Positions 40,874 through 49,909 of a stretch of DNA of 64,000 nt are shown here, piece by piece. Location of the stretch: assembly GCF_000720725.1 (NCBI RefSeq), contig NZ_JOCQ01000021.1, forward strand, positions 40,058-104,057, in the 5' to 3' direction. How positions within the stretch are numbered: position 1 is the stretch's first letter; every line of letters begins with the position of its first letter. The notes below the pieces were generated by a model. The model ran no database searches. It was not told the origin of the DNA and worked only from the letters and a program-made list of their open reading frames with translations. Made by a program: the position numbers and the translations under genes. The stretch comes from Streptomyces rimosus subsp. rimosus (GTDB lineage: Bacteria; Actinomycetota; Actinomycetes; Streptomycetales; Streptomycetaceae).

Positions 40874-41884
40874 TCATGTCCCCCGGACGGCGGATCCGGG
40901 GGGCGGCTCGGCAGGGCTCCGCTCGGCGGGGTCCGGCCCTGCGGGGTCCGGCCCTGCGGGGTCCGGCCCTGCGGGGTCCGGCCCTGCGGGGTCCGGCTCG
41001 GCACGGCCCGCTCCCAGGTCCACGCCCAGCGCCTCCAGAAAGGCCGCAGCCGCCGGGGAAGGCCCCCGGGCGCTCCAGACGACGCGCTCGACCCGGGCGG
41101 GAGCGTTGCGGACGCGCACCACGCTCAGCCCGGCCAGTTCCGCGGCGAACGCCCGCGGCACCATGCCGATGCCCAGCCCGGCGCGGACCAGCTTGGCCAG
41201 GAACTCCACGGTGGTCACCTCGAAGGCCACCTCGGTCGTCAGGCCCGCCGCACGGAACGCCTCGTCCCGCTGGCGGCGGGCCGCCGACCCCGCCGTGAAG
41301 TCCACGAAGGTCTCCTCGGCCAGCCGCGGCAGGTCCGTCCACTCCCGGCCCGCCAGCGGGTGGTCCGGCGGTACGACGGCCACCAGCTCGCCGTGGGCCA
41401 GTGCCCGCTCCCGTACGCCCGGGCTGCGGGCGCCCGGCACCAGGCCGACGAAGGCGACGTCCAGCGTGCCCTGCCGGACCTGCTCGATCAGCTGTTCGCT
41501 CATTTCCGTGCGCAGGCTGATCCGCACCTGTGGGTAGCGGGCGCGGTAGGCGCCCAGCTCGCGGGCCAGGTCGACGGCCGCGACGGTGGAGATCGCGCCG
41601 ACGGCGAGCCGGCCGCGTACCTCGCCGGCCGCCGCCTCCACCTCGGCCCGGGCCCGTTCCGCCGCCTCCAGCGCCTGCCGGGCGACCGGGACGAACGCCT
41701 CGCCCGCGGCCGTCAGCCGCACGCTGCGGCTCGTACGGTGGAAGAGCCGGGCGCCGAGCTCCTTCTCCAGGCGGGCGATCTGGTGGCTGAGCGCGGACTG
41801 CACCACATGGCAGCGCTCGGCGGCCCGGGTGAAGCCGCCGGTTTCGGCGACCGCGACCACGTACCGCATCTGTTGCAGCTCCAT
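40874..41884 (-). CDS. LysR-family transcriptional regulator
   Basis: The protein has 336 residues. The N-terminal wHTH is canonical (MELQQMRYVVAVAETGGFTR, SALSHQIARLEKELGARLF), followed by a LysR substrate-binding domain to about residue 290. The C-terminal 45 residues are an added tail encoded by four exact 15-bp repeats giving Asp-Pro-Ala-Gly-Pro units; this tail is outside the usual fold. It is divergent from an MFS transporter gene with a 153-bp shared region, the standard arrangement for LysR control of a neighbour. Confidence 0.94.
   Translation of the reverse strand: MELQQMRYVVAVAETGGFTRAAERCHVVQSALSHQIARLEKELGARLFHRTSRSVRLTAAGEAFVPVARQALEAAERARAEVEAAAGEVRGRLAVGAISTVAAVDLARELGAYRARYPQVRISLRTEMSEQLIEQVRQGTLDVAFVGLVPGARSPGVRERALAHGELVAVVPPDHPLAGREWTDLPRLAEETFVDFTAGSAARRQRDEAFRAAGLTTEVAFEVTTVEFLAKLVRAGLGIGMVPRAFAAELAGLSVVRVRNAPARVERVVWSARGPSPAAAAFLEALGVDLGAGRAEPDPAGPDPAGPDPAGPDPAGPDPAERSPAEPPPGSAVRGT
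40931..40990. repeat. 15-bp tandem repeat in the lysR 3' end
   Basis: GTCCGGCCCTGCGGG occurs four times without change, with a partial fifth copy after. The unit is a multiple of three, so copy changes would keep the frame of the encoded DPAGP tail. Confidence 0.95.
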
Positions 41885-42037
41885 ACAGCGAGCGTAGCCA
41901 GCGCCCGGCACCGGCCATCGATCGCGGTTCACGATGGGTGGGATGACAACTATGTGTTGGACTCATCGACCATCGGCGGCGGAGGCTGGCCGTCGGGCAT
42001 CACCACCGGGGTGACGCGCCGTGCGGGAAGGGACCTG

Positions 42038-43306
42038 ATGACTTACGGGAAAGAGGGGCAGGGCCGGCTGGGGCGCGGCACGCTGCTGCTGATGTCCGTG
42101 GCGACCGGCCTGTCGGTCGCGGGCAACTACTTCGCCCAGCCCCTGCTCGACGTCATAGGCCACGACCTGCACATGGGGTCCGCCGCCACGGCCCTGGTGG
42201 TGACCGTCGCGCAGGTCGGCTACGGCCTGGGGCTGCTGTTCCTCGTCCCGCTCGGCGACCTGCTGGAGCGGCGGCGGCTGGCGGTGACGCTGTGCGCGCT
42301 CACCGCGCTCTTCCTGACTGTCACGGCCAGTGCGTCCAACGGTGCGCTGCTGCTGACCGGCACCGCGCTCACCGGCCTGACCTCCGTCGCGGCCCAGGTC
42401 GTCGTTCCCTACGCGGCCTCCCTCGCGGCGCCCGCCGAGCGCGGCCGTACGGTCGGCACCGTCATGACCGGGCTGCTGCTGGGCATCCTGCTGGCCCGTA
42501 CGGCGGCCGGACTGCTGGCCGACCTCGGCGGCTGGCGCACCGTCTACTGGGTCAACGCCGGACTGATGCTGCTGATGGCCGTCCTGCTGCGGCTGCGACT
42601 GCCCGCGCTGCACACCGGCGCCGGGCTGCGCTACCCGGCGCTGATCCGCTCCACGCTCGCCCTCTTCGTACAGGAGCCGGTGCTGCGCTGGCGGGCCGTG
42701 CTGGGCGCGCTGTCCTTCGCCGCGTTCAGTGTGCTGTGGACGGCGATGGCCTTCCTCATGTCCGGCCCGTCCTACGGGTGGTCGGAATCGGCGATCGGGC
42801 TGCTGGGCCTGGTGGGCGCGGCCGGTTCGCTGTCGGCCTCGGTCGCCGGACGGCTGGCCGACCGCGGCCTGGCCCACCGGGTCACCGGCCTCGGCGGGTT
42901 CCTGCTGCTCGGCTCCTGGGCGCTGCTGGCGGCCGGCGGCGCGGGCGGCCCCTGGGCGCTGGCCGCCCTGCTGGCCGGTGTGGTGATCCTGGACGCGGCG
43001 GTGCAGGCCGTGCACATCAGCAACCAGAACCTGGTCTACGCGGTGCGCCCCGAGGCCCGCAACCGCCTCAACTCCGCCTACATGACCAGCTACTTCGTCG
43101 GCGGCGCGGTCGGCTCGGCGCTCACCTCGGCGGTGTGGGGCGCGGCCGGCTGGGGTGGGGTGTGCGCCGTGGGCGCGGCGGTGAGCGCGGCCGTCGCCGC
43201 CGTCTGGACGGCCGAACGGCTGCGGCACCGCGGCGACGCGCGGCCCGGGGCTCAGTCCGCGGCGCCGGAGGCGGCCTCCTCGGCGGACCGGATCGCGTCC
43301 CGGTAG
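42038..43306 (+). CDS. MFS transporter (DHA1-type drug/solute efflux)
   Basis: The protein has 422 residues and 12 predicted helices. The loop between helices 2 and 3 has the MFS motif A variant LGDLLERRRLAVT, and the first helix has ATGLSVAGNYFAQPLLDVIG, which is typical of an YgaY-like subgroup of exporters. The C-terminal tail is charged. It is divergent from the LysR gene and probably controlled by it. The last 55 nt overlap the convergent mazG gene. AAGGGA lies 4 nt before the ATG. Confidence 0.92.
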   Translation: MTYGKEGQGRLGRGTLLLMSVATGLSVAGNYFAQPLLDVIGHDLHMGSAATALVVTVAQVGYGLGLLFLVPLGDLLERRRLAVTLCALTALFLTVTASASNGALLLTGTALTGLTSVAAQVVVPYAASLAAPAERGRTVGTVMTGLLLGILLARTAAGLLADLGGWRTVYWVNAGLMLLMAVLLRLRLPALHTGAGLRYPALIRSTLALFVQEPVLRWRAVLGALSFAAFSVLWTAMAFLMSGPSYGWSESAIGLLGLVGAAGSLSASVAGRLADRGLAHRVTGLGGFLLLGSWALLAAGGAGGPWALAALLAGVVILDAAVQAVHISNQNLVYAVRPEARNRLNSAYMTSYFVGGAVGSALTSAVWGAAGWGGVCAVGAAVSAAVAAVWTAERLRHRGDARPGAQSAAPEAASSADRIASR

Positions 43307-44247
43307 GTACGGGCGGCGGCCCGCAGCGCGGTCTCCGGGTCGGTGCCGGACGCCTCGGCCCGCACGGCGAGGGCCAGCAGCTCGTACCCGATGCCCTCGC
43401 CCGGCGGGAGGGCGTCGATGCCGGCCGTACGCGCCCGGGAGGCCAGCTTGCCGGCCAGCGCCAGGGCGGGCTGGCCGAGCGGGATGCCTTCGGTGACCGA
43501 GGTGCGCTGCTTCTCGACCGCTTTCTCCCGCAGCCAATGCGCCTTCACGTCCTCGGGGGTGTGCGCGGCCTCCTCGCCGAAGATGTGCGGATGGCGGCGG
43601 ATCAGCTTGTCCACGAGGGTGCCCGCCACGTCGTCCACGGCGAACGGCTCGTCCGGGTCGTCCTGGGCGATCCGGGCGTGGAAGACGACCTGGAGGAGCA
43701 CATCGCCCAGCTCCTCGCGCAGCGCCTCCCGGTCGCCCTCCTCGATCGCCTCGACCAGCTCGTACATCTCCTCGATGCCGTACTTCGCCAGGTCCTCGTG
43801 GGTGCGCACGCCGCTCCACGGGCACTGGCGGCGGATCCGGTCCATGACCTGCACGACATCGAGCAGGCGGGCGCCCGGCAGGTCGTACGAGCCGGGCAGC
43901 AGCTCCAGGTCCGGCATGGTCTCCCGGCCGGAGCCCGCCATCCGGGCCAGGCCGTCGGTCAGCTCCGAGTCCCCGTCGGCGGAGGTGATCACGACCGCCG
44001 TACGGTCCTCGCTCCGGCAGTACTCGACCAGCTCGCGGGCGCCGGGCACCGCCGTCTCGACCGCTATGCCCGCCTCGCGCAGATACGGGAGCTGCGGATG
44101 GGCGTCGTCGGCGCACAGCACGCGGTCGGCGGCGCGCAGCGTCTGCCACGCGGGCCAGGACAGCAGGCCGGGCGCGACCCGGTGGCTGGTCGTGAGCAGG
44201 ACCAGGCGGCCGGGCGCGGGCGTGGTGTCGGTGGCGTCAGCGTTCAC
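43252..44247 (-). CDS. mazG: MazG-family nucleoside triphosphate pyrophosphohydrolase
   Basis: The protein has 331 residues. The N-terminal third is a Rossmann-like region found in actinobacterial MazG proteins (LVLLTTSHRVAPGLLSWPAW). The MazG fold follows: CPWSGVRTHEDLAKYGIEE, the metal-binding EExxE-type EEMYELVEAIEEGD and LREELGDVLLQVVFHA. It removes pyrophosphate from NTPs, clearing damaged or non-canonical ones. The GTG at 44247 precedes NADATDTTPAPG; another in-frame GTG lies 18 nt upstream. It is on the same strand as the SurA-like gene upstream, 93 bp apart. Confidence 0.93.
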   Translation of the reverse strand: MNADATDTTPAPGRLVLLTTSHRVAPGLLSWPAWQTLRAADRVLCADDAHPQLPYLREAGIAVETAVPGARELVEYCRSEDRTAVVITSADGDSELTDGLARMAGSGRETMPDLELLPGSYDLPGARLLDVVQVMDRIRRQCPWSGVRTHEDLAKYGIEEMYELVEAIEEGDREALREELGDVLLQVVFHARIAQDDPDEPFAVDDVAGTLVDKLIRRHPHIFGEEAAHTPEDVKAHWLREKAVEKQRTSVTEGIPLGQPALALAGKLASRARTAGIDALPPGEGIGYELLALAVRAEASGTDPETALRAAARTYRDAIRSAEEAASGAAD

Positions 44248-44340
44248 CCGACGAACGTAACGCACGGCACCGACAACGCGACGGCCCGGCCGGACGGGGC
44301 CCGCACACGGCGGCCCCTCCCGCCCTCTCCCCGGCCCGGC

Positions 44341-44988
44341 TCAGGTCTGCTGCTGCTCCGCCGCGCCGGACACGTTCTTGACCCACGGTTCCTTGGTCCG
44401 GCCGAGGATGACCTGGCCGTTGTCCCACTTGCCGTAGCGCGGGTTGACGTCGATGCCCATCGTGCGCGATGTCCTGGCCAGCTCCGTGGCGAGCTGCTGC
44501 TGGCCCTGCGGCCGGCCGCGGTCGGCGCCGATGTGCTTGGCGATGCCGTCCAGCAGGAGCTGGTTGCGGACCACCGCGTTGATCTCGCCGGGCGCGATGG
44601 CCTGCTGGAGCCACATCTGCTTCAGCCGCTCCGCGCCGCCCGCGCTGCGCTCGGCCGCCGCGCGCCACTTCTGCACGTCGCCGCGCGAGACCGTGACCCC
44701 GGCGTCCTTCGCGTTCCGCTCCAGGACCCGGTCGAAAATCATGCCGTTCAGCATGGCGGGCCCCAGCCTCCCGGTGTTCTCCACCAGTTGGGCGGCCTGC
44801 GGCGACTTCTCCTGGGCGCTGCGCACGTCGTGGACCCGCGACTGGAGCTGCGCGACGGTGATCCGCTGCCCGTCCACGACGGCCGCGGCGCCGGGGCGCG
44901 CGTCCGTACCGCAGGCGGTGAGCAGCGGGGCGGCGGCCAGCAGGGCGGCAGCGGCGGAAACGGGAAGCGCGGTCCTACGGCGGAACAT
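44341..44988 (-). CDS. SurA N-terminal-domain lipoprotein
   Basis: The protein has 215 residues. A lipobox LLTAC at about residues 22-26 ends the signal peptide. After it a SurA-N-like helical domain: AAVVDGQRITVAQLQSRV, LNGMIFDRVLERNAKDAGVT and INAVVRNQLLLDGIAKHIG. There is no PPIase domain. It is anchored outside the membrane and may act as a chaperone for secreted proteins. AGGAGG lies 4 nt before the ATG. In Streptomyces a gene of this type sits next to mazG, as here. Confidence 0.9.
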   Translation of the reverse strand: MFRRRTALPVSAAAALLAAAPLLTACGTDARPGAAAVVDGQRITVAQLQSRVHDVRSAQEKSPQAAQLVENTGRLGPAMLNGMIFDRVLERNAKDAGVTVSRGDVQKWRAAAERSAGGAERLKQMWLQQAIAPGEINAVVRNQLLLDGIAKHIGADRGRPQGQQQLATELARTSRTMGIDVNPRYGKWDNGQVILGRTKEPWVKNVSGAAEQQQT

Positions 44989-45047
44989 CAAGCCTCCTGG
45001 CGGGGTGCAACGACGGTGCGGCGGCGGTGCGGCTTTTCCTACCTGGC

Positions 45048-45085
45048 GTTGATCGATGCCGGTGCTGTTGATCGATGCCGATGCT
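45048..45085. repeat. Two tandem 19-bp units upstream of the SurA-like gene
   Basis: GTTGATCGATGCCGGTGCT (45048-45066) is repeated directly with one mismatch (45067-45085), about 60-97 nt upstream of the start codon. It could be a pair of operator half-sites. Confidence 0.8.
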
Positions 45086-45171
45086 AAAGAGTCCGCGTGA
45101 TCCGGGCCACTGATTCGCACAACGAGTTGCCCGGAAGGCGGTTTCTCTCCTGTTCTCACCTGAAGGTATGC

Positions 45172-45240
45172 CCGTACGAACCGCCCGCACGTACCGTCCG
45201 TACGAACCGCCCGTACGCACTGACCGCACGTACCGTCCGT
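45172..45240. repeat. Interlaced direct repeats between the kinase and SurA-like genes
   Basis: CCGTACGAACCGCCCG occurs at 45172 and 45198 (26-bp period), and CCGCACGTACCGTCCGT at 45185 and 45224. Multiple CGTACG palindromes allow hairpins, so it may terminate the leftward kinase mRNA. Confidence 0.75.
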
Positions 45241-45248
45241 GACACGGC

Positions 45249-46910
45249 TCAGCCGCGGACCTGCCCGAGCCAGTACAGCGTGCGCCGGACCTCCGCGGGG
45301 AAGGCGCCGTGCGGGCCGTGCAGCCGCTCCGCGTCGTACAGGAGGCGGGACAGTGCCTCGTGGGCGGCGCCGCGCTCCCCGAGGGCGAGCAGCAGGTGGC
45401 CGATGGACCGGCGGATCTCCAGGGGCCGCACGGGGTCGTCCGGATAGCGCTCGAAGTGCGGCAGCAGGGCCCGGTACTCGTCCAGCGCCTGCGTCACCTC
45501 GCCCAGCTGCTCCAGGCACTGCGCGGCCTCGTAATGGAACTGGAGCGCCTGGCGCGCCGCCCCCGGCCCGCTGTCGCGCGCGTATTCCTCGGCGAGCGCG
45601 CGCAGTTCGGGCAGCGCCCGCCGGTACTGGCCGTCGTCCATGAGCGTGGCCGCGTACTGCTTGCGCAGCGTCCGTACGACCGGGGAGTGCGCGCCGTGCC
45701 GGGCGGCCGCGGCAGGCAGGATGCCGCCGAGGATGTCCACGGCGTGGGTGATGCGGCCCTGGTCCAGGAGGCGCTTGACCTCGTCCACGGCGGCGGCGAC
45801 ATCGGGGCCGCCGCCCGGTCCGGAGGATCGCGGGTCGGCGCCCGTCTCCGGGATCCGCGGGTCGATGCCCGCCCCCGGGGTCCACGGGTCGGCGCCCGGC
45901 CTTGAGGTCCGCGGGTCGGCGCTCATGCCGGATACGCGCGGATCGGCGGGCGGCGGTACGGAGGCGAGCGGCGGTACGGGCGGGGCCGTGGCGCGCACCG
46001 GCCACGGCGCGTGCGGGTGCAGGAACGGCCGGGTCGGGTCCATCGGCGCGCCCGCTCCGGACTGCCCCTGCGACGCGGTCGGCAGCAGCGGCACCAGCGC
46101 CTGGTAGACCTCCTGCGCGTCGGCGGGCCGCTCCTGCGGGTCCTTGCCGAGCAGCCGCAGCACCAGCGCCTCCAGCTGTTCGGGCACGTCGGCGCGGAGC
46201 CTGCGCACCGGGACCGGTGGCTCGTACAGATGGCGGTGCAGCACGCCCAGCGCGGTCGAGCCGGCGAACGGCACCTCGCCGCTGAGCAGTTCGTGGAGCA
46301 GCACGCCGAGCGCGTACAGGTCCGTGTACGGGCCGACGGTGCCGCCCATGGCCTGCTCGGGCGCCATGTAGGCGGGGCTGCCGATGGGTGAGCCGGTGTG
46401 GGTGAGGCGGGTGGTGTCGGTGTCCAGGGCGGCGGCGATGCCGAGGTCCAGGACGGTGAGGGTGCCGTCCGGCTTGACCATCACGTTCCGCGGCTTGAGG
46501 TCGCGGTGGATGATCGGTACGGCGTGTACGGAGGCCAGCACGGCGCACAGCTGGGCGGCGACGCTGACCGCCCACTGCCAGGGGTACGGGTCGTGCTCGG
46601 CCAGGTGGTCGGCGAGGTCGGCGCCCTCGACGTACTGCATGACCAGGTACAGGTCGTCGCCGTCGCTGCCCGCGTCGTGGACGGTGACCAGGCCGGGGTG
46701 GTCGACCTGCGCGGTGACCCGGCACTCGCGCACGAAGCGGCGGCGCATCTCCTCCGCGTCCGGGGTGCCGGAGACCCGGTCGGGGCGCAGCAGCTTGACG
46801 CCGACCCGGCGGTCGAGGCGCCGGTCGTAGGCGATCCAGACCTGGCCCATGCCGCCTTGGCCGAGCAGCGCGGAGAGTTCGTAGCGCTCGGCGACGACGC
46901 GGCCGTTCAA
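45249..46910 (-). CDS. Soluble Ser/Thr protein kinase with C-terminal TPR-like domain
   Basis: The protein has 553 residues. The kinase domain (about 9-265) has the glycine loop LGQGGMGQVW, Lys39 in GVKLL, the catalytic HRDLKPRNVM, DLGIA in place of DFG and the APE motif as MAPEQ. A disordered Pro-rich linker with Asp-Pro-Arg repeats (290-375) follows, then a helical tetratricopeptide-like region (380-553). No transmembrane helix is present, unlike PknB-type kinases. The TTG start overlaps the stop of the upstream membrane protein gene (TTGA), so the two are translationally coupled and likely act together. Confidence 0.92.
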   Translation of the reverse strand: MNGRVVAERYELSALLGQGGMGQVWIAYDRRLDRRVGVKLLRPDRVSGTPDAEEMRRRFVRECRVTAQVDHPGLVTVHDAGSDGDDLYLVMQYVEGADLADHLAEHDPYPWQWAVSVAAQLCAVLASVHAVPIIHRDLKPRNVMVKPDGTLTVLDLGIAAALDTDTTRLTHTGSPIGSPAYMAPEQAMGGTVGPYTDLYALGVLLHELLSGEVPFAGSTALGVLHRHLYEPPVPVRRLRADVPEQLEALVLRLLGKDPQERPADAQEVYQALVPLLPTASQGQSGAGAPMDPTRPFLHPHAPWPVRATAPPVPPLASVPPPADPRVSGMSADPRTSRPGADPWTPGAGIDPRIPETGADPRSSGPGGGPDVAAAVDEVKRLLDQGRITHAVDILGGILPAAAARHGAHSPVVRTLRKQYAATLMDDGQYRRALPELRALAEEYARDSGPGAARQALQFHYEAAQCLEQLGEVTQALDEYRALLPHFERYPDDPVRPLEIRRSIGHLLLALGERGAAHEALSRLLYDAERLHGPHGAFPAEVRRTLYWLGQVRG

Positions 46911-47545
46911 CGCCCTTCCTCCCTGCGGAGGTAGTCACTCAGCTCGTCCAGTTCGGCGCGCACCTGGTTGATGCGCTGCGGCTGGCCGCCGTACGGGGCG
47001 GCGGGCTGGTCGTACTGGGTGGCGGGCGGGTTGTACTGCGTGGCGGACGGGCCGTACTGGGTGACGGGCGGGGCGTACTGCGTGGCGGGCGGCTGCTGCG
47101 CTCCGGCGTACGGGTTCGGGGCGGGCGGCATGGCGGCCGGGGCCGGTCCCGTACCAGGGTGGCCGCCGTACGCGGGGCCCGCGCCGGGCGGCCCGTACGG
47201 CGGCCAGCCGGGCGCGACACGGTGCGCGCGCACATCCGCGACGAGGTAGTACGCCACAGCCGCGGCCATCTGGAAGACGATCAGACCCACGCCGGTGTTG
47301 GCCTGCCAGGAGTTCTCGTCCGCGCTTCCGGTCAGGATGAACGCGCCGGTGAACAGCACCAGGTCCGCGCCGAACACCCACCAGCCCAGCGGGCGGCGCT
47401 GCACGACGGCGGCGCGCAGCAGCGTCAGCCAGGCCAGAAAGCCCAGGCTGAGCACGGCCACCGCCACGAAGACCACCCGCAGCAGGACGACTGTCCTGCG
47501 CGCTGCGGGACGGTGCGGCGGCGGTGCCGTAACGGGGCCGTGCAT
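46907..47545 (-). CDS. Membrane protein coupled to the kinase, with Thr-Gln-Tyr repeats
   Basis: The protein has 212 residues. Three hydrophobic helices (about 18-45, 53-72 and 85-103) are followed by a long cytosolic tail with about four degenerate 8-residue units around T-Q-Y (TQYAPPVTQYGPSATQYNPP). The last 25 residues form a helix (QVRAELDELSDYLRREEG). The Thr/Tyr-rich tail is a plausible kinase substrate or FHA-type docking tail; that is inference. AGGAG lies 5 nt before the ATG. Its stop overlaps the kinase start. Confidence 0.82.
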   Translation of the reverse strand: MHGPVTAPPPHRPAARRTVVLLRVVFVAVAVLSLGFLAWLTLLRAAVVQRRPLGWWVFGADLVLFTGAFILTGSADENSWQANTGVGLIVFQMAAAVAYYLVADVRAHRVAPGWPPYGPPGAGPAYGGHPGTGPAPAAMPPAPNPYAGAQQPPATQYAPPVTQYGPSATQYNPPATQYDQPAAPYGGQPQRINQVRAELDELSDYLRREEGR

Positions 47546-47667
47546 TACTGCTCCTGACGGATCGGGACCCCGGCGCGCCGTGGTGGGCGCGGCGCCGGGA
47601 ACATACTGCGGGTGCGTGCGTTCGAGCGTATATACGACACCGCTGATGCCGCCGGGGTTGTAGGAAA

Positions 47668-49866
47668 TCAGCCGGGCGTGACCGAGCCCTCCGTCAGGCC
47701 GTCGTGCAGGCCCTGCACGAGCTGTTCGCCCAGGCGGGCAGCGAGACGCAGGGTCTCCTCGAAGGCGGCCAGTTCGCGGAAGCGCTGTCCGTAGCGCTGC
47801 TGCTCGGCCAGCGGCAGCCGCGGGAGCTGGAGGCGGCGCACGTCCAGGCGGGTGGCGGTGGAGGCGTAGCTGCTGGCCTGCCGGGTGTTGGCGGTGCCGC
47901 GCAGGAACCCGGCCAGGAACCACGGGTCGAGGGCGGCCGGGTCGGGCCGCAGGAGGAAGAGGTTGCGGCCCAGGGCGGCCCCGGCGGTGGCCTTGTCCAC
48001 GACGCGGGCGACGGCGCCGCCGCCCAGCACGGGCACCACCACGTCGCCCGCCGCGACGAGCACCGGCTCCTCGGCAGGCCCGGTGGACCCGGCGTGTTCG
48101 GGCAGCGCGCCGCTGGGGGCCGTACCGCCGATGACATCGTGCTCGGTGAGGACGGCGGGCGCGGCGCCATCGGTCGCCGTCCCGGGGCCGCCTGCGCGCA
48201 GCACCAGGGCGCCCGCGCGCGCCAGTTCCCCGACGGTCGTCAGCGGCCAGCGCGCGGGCGGGGACTGCGGGGCCGCGGCCGGGTCGGGGGTCAGCTCGGC
48301 TGTACGGGCAAGGGTGTCGGCCAGCCGGTCGCGCACCTGGGCCAGTCCGGCGGGGCCGCCGGCGGCGGGCGGGGGCGGCAGGTGGCGGGCCGGTGCGAGG
48401 TCCACGTCGTCGCCGAGGAGGTCGATGGCGGCCAGTGTCCGCCGTACTCCGGGCTGTTCCTCGACACCGCCGTCCCGGTCGAAGGCCTCCCACGCCTCCA
48501 GCGCGGTGGTCCGTACGGCCTGCCAGTCCACGTTGTCCCGGCCGGGGGCGCCGCCCGCGGTGAGCGCGGCCGTGTCGACGACGAGCAGGTGCGGCGAGGG
48601 CTGCGCGGCGGCGCCGGGCTTGCGCAGGACCCACAGGTGCAGCGGGATGCCGTACGGGGGTGCCGCCCCGGCGGGCAGGGCGATGACGGCGCGCAGGGCG
48701 CCGCGGCGCAGCAGGTCGGCACGGATGCGGCGCCCGGAACGGCGGGAGGCGGCGGCCGGCGGCATCAGCAGGACGGCGGCGCCGCCCGCGCGCAGCCGGG
48801 CCAGCGCGTGCTGCACCCAGGCCAGTTCGGACTCCGTACGGGCCGGGAAGCCGTACTCCCAGCGCGGGTCGTAGGCCAGTTCGTCGTGGCCCCAGTTGCG
48901 TTCGTTGAACGGCGGGTGGGCGAGGACGGCGTCGGCGGCCAGCCGGGGGAAGGCGTCGGCCCGGAGGGTGTCGGCGGCGTGCACGCGCACCTGGGCGCCG
49001 GGGGCGCGCAGCGCCAGCCGGAGCGCGGTGAGCGCGGCCAGATCGGGGTCGGCCTCCTGGGCGTACAGCTCCTCGGCGCTCTCGGCGGCGTCCAGCAGGC
49101 CGCCCGTGCCGCACGCCGGGTCGAGGACGCTGCGGGGCGCGCCGGCCAGTGCGGCCATCAGGGCGGCCGGGCCGGGCGGGGTGAGGGTGTACTGCCGGGG
49201 GTTGGCGTCCAGGTGGCGGCCGAGCAGGAACTCGAACGCCGGGACGGCACCGGCCCCTTCCTCTCCGTCGCCGCCAGTGCCGGTCTCGCTGCCTTCGGCG
49301 GCGAGTCCGGCGGTGGCCCGGACGAGGGCCGCAGACGGCAGCAGGGCGTCGCGGGTCAGGCCGTGTACGGGGTGGTGGCGGCCGAGGTGCGCGGTGAGAA
49401 CCGATTCGAGGATGGCGGGCAGCATGCCGGCCAGCTCGATGTCGTTGGCGGCGTGATCCAGCCGGCGCCAGGCGGAGGGCCGGTCGCGGACGAACAGCAG
49501 GACGGCGCCGGCGTGCCGCAGGGCGGTGGCGGCGCCGGCCGGGTGCGAGACGACCTGCTGCCAGACCCGCTCGCGCAGCGGCACCTCGGCGAGTTTGCCC
49601 TGCTCGCGCAGCCACTGCTCGACCTCGGCGAGGGCGAAGGTGGGGCTGGTCTCGGTGCCGCCGACGGGTTTGGGGAAACCGGCGTGCCGACGGCGCCAGT
49701 TGCTGACCGCGGCGCGGCCCACCCCGGCCAGCCGCGCGATGCCGGCGGCGGTCACCTCCGTCGCGTGCCCCGCTGCTGCTTGCTCCGCCACCTGGCCGGC
49801 TCCCGTCCGCTCGCCCCTGACCTGCTTGGCCTGCTGTGGCGCCGAGCATACCCACGAATGCGGCAT
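47668..49866 (-). CDS. N-6 DNA methylase-like protein with HTH domain and HPPF motif
   Basis: The protein has 732 residues. A helix-turn-helix at about 37-62 (AAGIARLAGVGRAAVSNWRRR) is followed by an N6-adenine methylase core with the SAM motif DPACGTGGLL at 249-258. Motif IV, normally (N/D)PP(Y/F), is HPPF at 317-320. The C-terminal half resembles a type I specificity segment (about 590-720). Without Asn or Asp in motif IV, methyl transfer would be impaired in classical enzymes, so a regulatory role is possible. No restriction subunit gene is adjacent. The start is uncertain; the ATG has AAGGGGG upstream. Confidence 0.82.
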   Translation of the reverse strand: MPHSWVCSAPQQAKQVRGERTGAGQVAEQAAAGHATEVTAAGIARLAGVGRAAVSNWRRRHAGFPKPVGGTETSPTFALAEVEQWLREQGKLAEVPLRERVWQQVVSHPAGAATALRHAGAVLLFVRDRPSAWRRLDHAANDIELAGMLPAILESVLTAHLGRHHPVHGLTRDALLPSAALVRATAGLAAEGSETGTGGDGEEGAGAVPAFEFLLGRHLDANPRQYTLTPPGPAALMAALAGAPRSVLDPACGTGGLLDAAESAEELYAQEADPDLAALTALRLALRAPGAQVRVHAADTLRADAFPRLAADAVLAHPPFNERNWGHDELAYDPRWEYGFPARTESELAWVQHALARLRAGGAAVLLMPPAAASRRSGRRIRADLLRRGALRAVIALPAGAAPPYGIPLHLWVLRKPGAAAQPSPHLLVVDTAALTAGGAPGRDNVDWQAVRTTALEAWEAFDRDGGVEEQPGVRRTLAAIDLLGDDVDLAPARHLPPPPAAGGPAGLAQVRDRLADTLARTAELTPDPAAAPQSPPARWPLTTVGELARAGALVLRAGGPGTATDGAAPAVLTEHDVIGGTAPSGALPEHAGSTGPAEEPVLVAAGDVVVPVLGGGAVARVVDKATAGAALGRNLFLLRPDPAALDPWFLAGFLRGTANTRQASSYASTATRLDVRRLQLPRLPLAEQQRYGQRFRELAAFEETLRLAARLGEQLVQGLHDGLTEGSVTPG

Positions 49867-49909
49867 CACCCCCTTCACGGCGTGAATCACCTTGGACCCG
49901 TTAACCGTG

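Noticed and set aside
47668..49866. Complete type I restriction-modification system
   Set aside because: Only a methylase-like gene is present; no HsdR or separate HsdS, and motif IV is altered.
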